Assembly (NCBI RefSeq): GCF_008831285.2
Contig: NC_045144.1
Span: forward strand, 17,189,716-17,253,715
DNA from: Nymphaea colorata
Lineage: Eukaryota > Streptophyta > Magnoliopsida > Nymphaeales > Nymphaeaceae
DNA length: 64,000 nucleotides
Direction: 5' to 3'
Position 1 is the first letter of the stretch, and each line of letters begins with the position of its first letter. Both the position numbers and the translations under genes were made by a program. Positions 61,076-64,000 of this stretch are shown here, in pieces. The notes under the pieces were generated by a model, which was not told the DNA's origin, ran no database searches, and saw only the letters and a list, made by a program, of their open reading frames with translations.

Positions 61076-64000
61076 TATAAAAAAACTTTAGTTATAATGT
61101 ATAGCCCGGCTGGGTGGATACCGACAAAAGGCTCAGCTAGGCAACCTCTTTAATCCGGAGCGCGGCTGGATGTCCGCCCCTAATAAAAGAAAAGTGTGAC
61201 GCCCTTAGAATAGCTGCAAAAGTAAATCGGTTTGCCAGTATTTCAATTTGAATCAATTAACTCAAGCCGACTCTAACGTTGGCTTAAGACTACTTGATTC
61301 TAAGTATTCTAACATTGAACTAAGATAAACAAATAGTGTTCGTGCCTTTGTTGCAACATGTTTGCCTTGGGTCTGAATGCGTGCCTAACCACAGGGCTCC
61401 GGACGAGTGGGATTCATGGCCAAAGGAGGGCCTGTTAAAATAAAAACAGGAAGAATAGAAAAGCCCTCAAAGTTCGACGTCTCTCGGTTAGGCCTTTTGT
61501 CACCCCAAATCTCAAGTTATGAGTGGCTGGTCTAACGTTAAATTTCCTCTCGAATTCATGATCCTATTATATTATACATTTGAAAACCGCAGGCTTAAGA
61601 TCTCTGTGTTGCCAAATCCATGGATTTTTTGTTTTTAGGACAAAGGGGAGAAAGAAACACGCATGTCACTTCTAGAAAGATTCGTGTTGTAGTTCTTGCA
61701 TCTTTCAAATAAAGGACCCAAGGTTGGGTCTCAGATTCATGATTTTGAGAGGACTGCGCACAGATTCAAGCCGCAAGAGCACCCAATTTTAGAATTGATG
61801 CAAGAGAAAGGTATCAAGAAGAGAGCATCTCTTTGGACAAACGGCTCTCATAACAAATCCTTGTGCTCTTCAAGTAGTATTATGCTGGCAGAGGGGAAGT
61901 GGCAGTGTGCAGCACTGATCATTGGACTGGCTTAGGGGAGCACCTTGGTGAGTGATTAACGAAAGCAGAAAAGCAAGCGGAAGTGCTTTCTTTATAGACG
62001 ATAAAGAGGAAACTTTCTCGGGTTCATGCAGGCCAGTGCTCTTAAACCCTCAATCAACAGGGGAAACCACATATAAACGGAAGTGCTTTCTTTATAAACG
62101 ATAAAGAGGAAACCATCTTGATGGCGATTTCTCATCTCTGTTCAGCCACATACAAATAAAAGAAGCCCCTTCTCTTTTTTTTTTTTTTCTTCTCGTTTAA
62201 ACGGTTTTCATATTATTCTCAGCACAGTGATGGCACTTATTTGCTACAGGGCCATGAATTGGTACTTTCAACTGCGGGGGGGAGATACGTTCTCTCGGAC
62301 CCAGATGTGTTGTCCCATCGGCATCTACCTTTTCACGTCTCTCTTAACCTGAACTAACCAAATCGTCAAATTGGGACAAAAGTAGAGGACGTAGAATATA
62401 CACCGGGAGAAAGGGACTCCTTTTGCATGGACATCTTTCACCAGACACACCGAGGGTGCCCACAATCATATCTCGGGGAAGTGTAGGGCGACATTCTTCT
62501 TAAAAGAGCTTAACAAGAATGTAGCCCTCAATTATGTGCTAAAAGAACGACGCTCGATGTGGAGGGATTTATGCTTCAATTCTTGGCTTTAGATGCCCGC
62601 AACAAGCTACCGCCTTTCTTCTACTGAATCAACTTTGAGGCATCAGACCATTAACTTCAGTAGGAAGCACCGATCACTGCTTTCTTATGATGACGTCCGT
62701 AAATCCCGTTAAGGAATTTATTAACGCTTAAAACCCGAATATGTTACGTTAGTGATCGAGCCGCACAGTGTCACAGAATTTAGTTTTCACTCGATGCTAC
62801 TGTATGACGATGATATACCGTTGTGTGTGTGGCTCAGCAGTGCTAGTTTCTGTCTTGCTCAGACTAGTAGCCGGCTCACGCCCTTGTTGATATCCATGAT
62901 AACGCATGACAAATGGCTGCAATTTCCCTTATTCTCGAGTGGGTTGGTGCAATAACAGTTGGGGCAAGAGAAAGTTGTTGACATGCAAGTTGAAGCACGG
63001 TGATGGACGGCACCCTGAAGTACTGAAAGCAAGTCATATACTCCTAATAGGATAAGAGGTTGGGTGAAAGCTTCAACCTTTTGTGCACGGAGCAATGAAA
63101 ACCCTAATCACCTAGAAATTTCGCTGCCATTTTCACTAAGATCGTTGTACCATGTATATCTTATTAATAAATTAAGGAGAGACATGAAAAGCGTCGCTTT
63201 GTCTTCGCCATGGGAATTGATCTGCCGGTATTGCTTGGGTAATAAAAATCATCTCATCATACGAAACCAGTATCCCTTCATATTAAAATCCAATTGGTGC
63301 TCAAAAGAACCCCAAAGGTATCTAAACAGCAGGCACTAATATAGGTCAAATGAGTTAATTTTTCCTATCCACCCGTAGAACATCTGGAATTGCTCCTCAG
63401 GCCTTTGTTCCGATCCCATTAATCTTCGGTTTAACCCCTCAGCAGTGCCAATAAAGGGCAAAAAGAAGGAACAGAAAAGGAAAAAGGAGATAAAAGAAAG
63501 AAAGCTTGGAAGCATCTTTAGGATACATCAATCGTCATAAAATAATCAACCACGCACCAAAGCTCACCAACTTTAATTCGTTGGTCGTCGATGAAAATGC
63601 CCAAAGGGTACTATGCACTACGATAGGACTGATCAAGGCTAAATAAACTATGGCAACTCTTTCACGGGACATGACCAACTGACCCTTTGTAGTTGTTGAA
63701 AGCCAAGAGAAAAATCCATCCAGCCATTGCCAGCAGCCCGATATCTAATACCAAAGCTGTTGAGTGGAGAAGAAAAAGCTAAAAGGGACTACATACTGAA
63801 AAGAAAAACCCTTCTTTTTCCACTGCTATTTCCTTTTCTTTTCTAACGTCCTTGGCGAACAAGCTGGCTAATTCTCAGCTAGCTTCCCCGAAAAGATCTT
63901 AGTTGGAAAAGTTCGATCTAACAGCCCGAACAGGAAGGCATTGTGCTGTTGTGCAATACAGCCATTGAACCAGTACAACGCCATGTGCCCGCCAGTGATG
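60019..64000. other. Intergenic region right of the FHA-TDP1 gene
   Basis: The first few hundred bases should hold the promoter and leader of the FHA-TDP1 gene. Beyond that no gene was recognised. There are TA microsatellites at 60830-60846 and 61042-61072, and a 36-bp direct repeat pair at 61978 and 62078. Confidence 0.6.
61978..62113. repeat. Pair of 36-bp direct repeats exactly 100 bp apart
   Basis: The 36-bp block at 61978-62013 recurs at 62078-62113 with one mismatch (GACG against AACG). The spacer differs from both. There is no target duplication or coding content. It could be a solo remnant of a duplication or filler DNA. Confidence 0.85.

Noticed and set aside
1-64000. CRISPR arrays, bacterial mobile elements, viral insertions or retrotransposon polymerase genes
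   Set aside because: None seen. The repeats found are microsatellites, tandem duplications and small DNA transposons of plant type.

Overview
This is a nuclear segment of a flowering plant. The evidence is spliced genes with GT-AG and a few GC-AG introns, a plastid-type acetyl-CoA synthetase, a PLS-class PPR gene, a nuclear tRNA-Val with an upstream CAA motif, telo-box promoter elements, CT-rich 5' leaders, and MITE/hAT-type DNA transposons. Several coding regions are GC-rich at the 5' end and AT-richer at the 3' end. I could not place the species. No retrotransposon polymerase, organellar, bacterial or viral block was seen.

Layout. 1-2.5 kb: no gene; a 132-bp tandem duplication. 2.57-13.67 kb (minus): an 18-exon AMP-forming acetyl-CoA synthetase with a probable plastid transit peptide. 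One of its introns uses a GC donor and another carries a 735-bp hAT-like element. 13.7-19.6 kb: gene-free, with microsatellites and a small minisatellite. 19.65-19.93 kb (plus): the mitochondrial ATP synthase 6-kDa subunit, possibly with a last exon near 24.4 kb. 26.3-28.2 kb (plus): intronless CBF5/dyskerin behind a duplicated telo-box promoter. 31.5-32.1 kb (plus): a frameshifted, truncated relic of a PCC13-62-type desiccation-related gene. 34.5-35.6 kb (plus): a small serine-rich-type protein gene with a TATA box and probable leader intron. 37-40.5 kb: DNA-transposon remains and a short eL21 ribosomal protein relic. 41.5-43.0 kb (minus): a PPR gene. 43.7 kb (plus): tRNA-Val(AAC). 45.5-45.7 kb (plus): a small unknown ORF. 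49.8-60.0 kb (minus): a large FHA plus tyrosyl-DNA phosphodiesterase (TDP1) gene of about 14 exons. 60-64 kb: gene-free.

The genes are independent transcription units with housekeeping roles: acetate activation, ATP synthase assembly, snoRNP and telomerase RNA biology, organellar RNA processing, and repair of topoisomerase-DNA adducts. They do not form an operon or cluster. I found no convincing novel multi-gene system. The points most worth a second look are an unresolved splice junction in the FHA-TDP1 gene, two GC-AG introns whose use is forced by reading frame, the duplicated telo-box promoter of CBF5, and the hAT-like element with dense TATCG/CGATA repeats.
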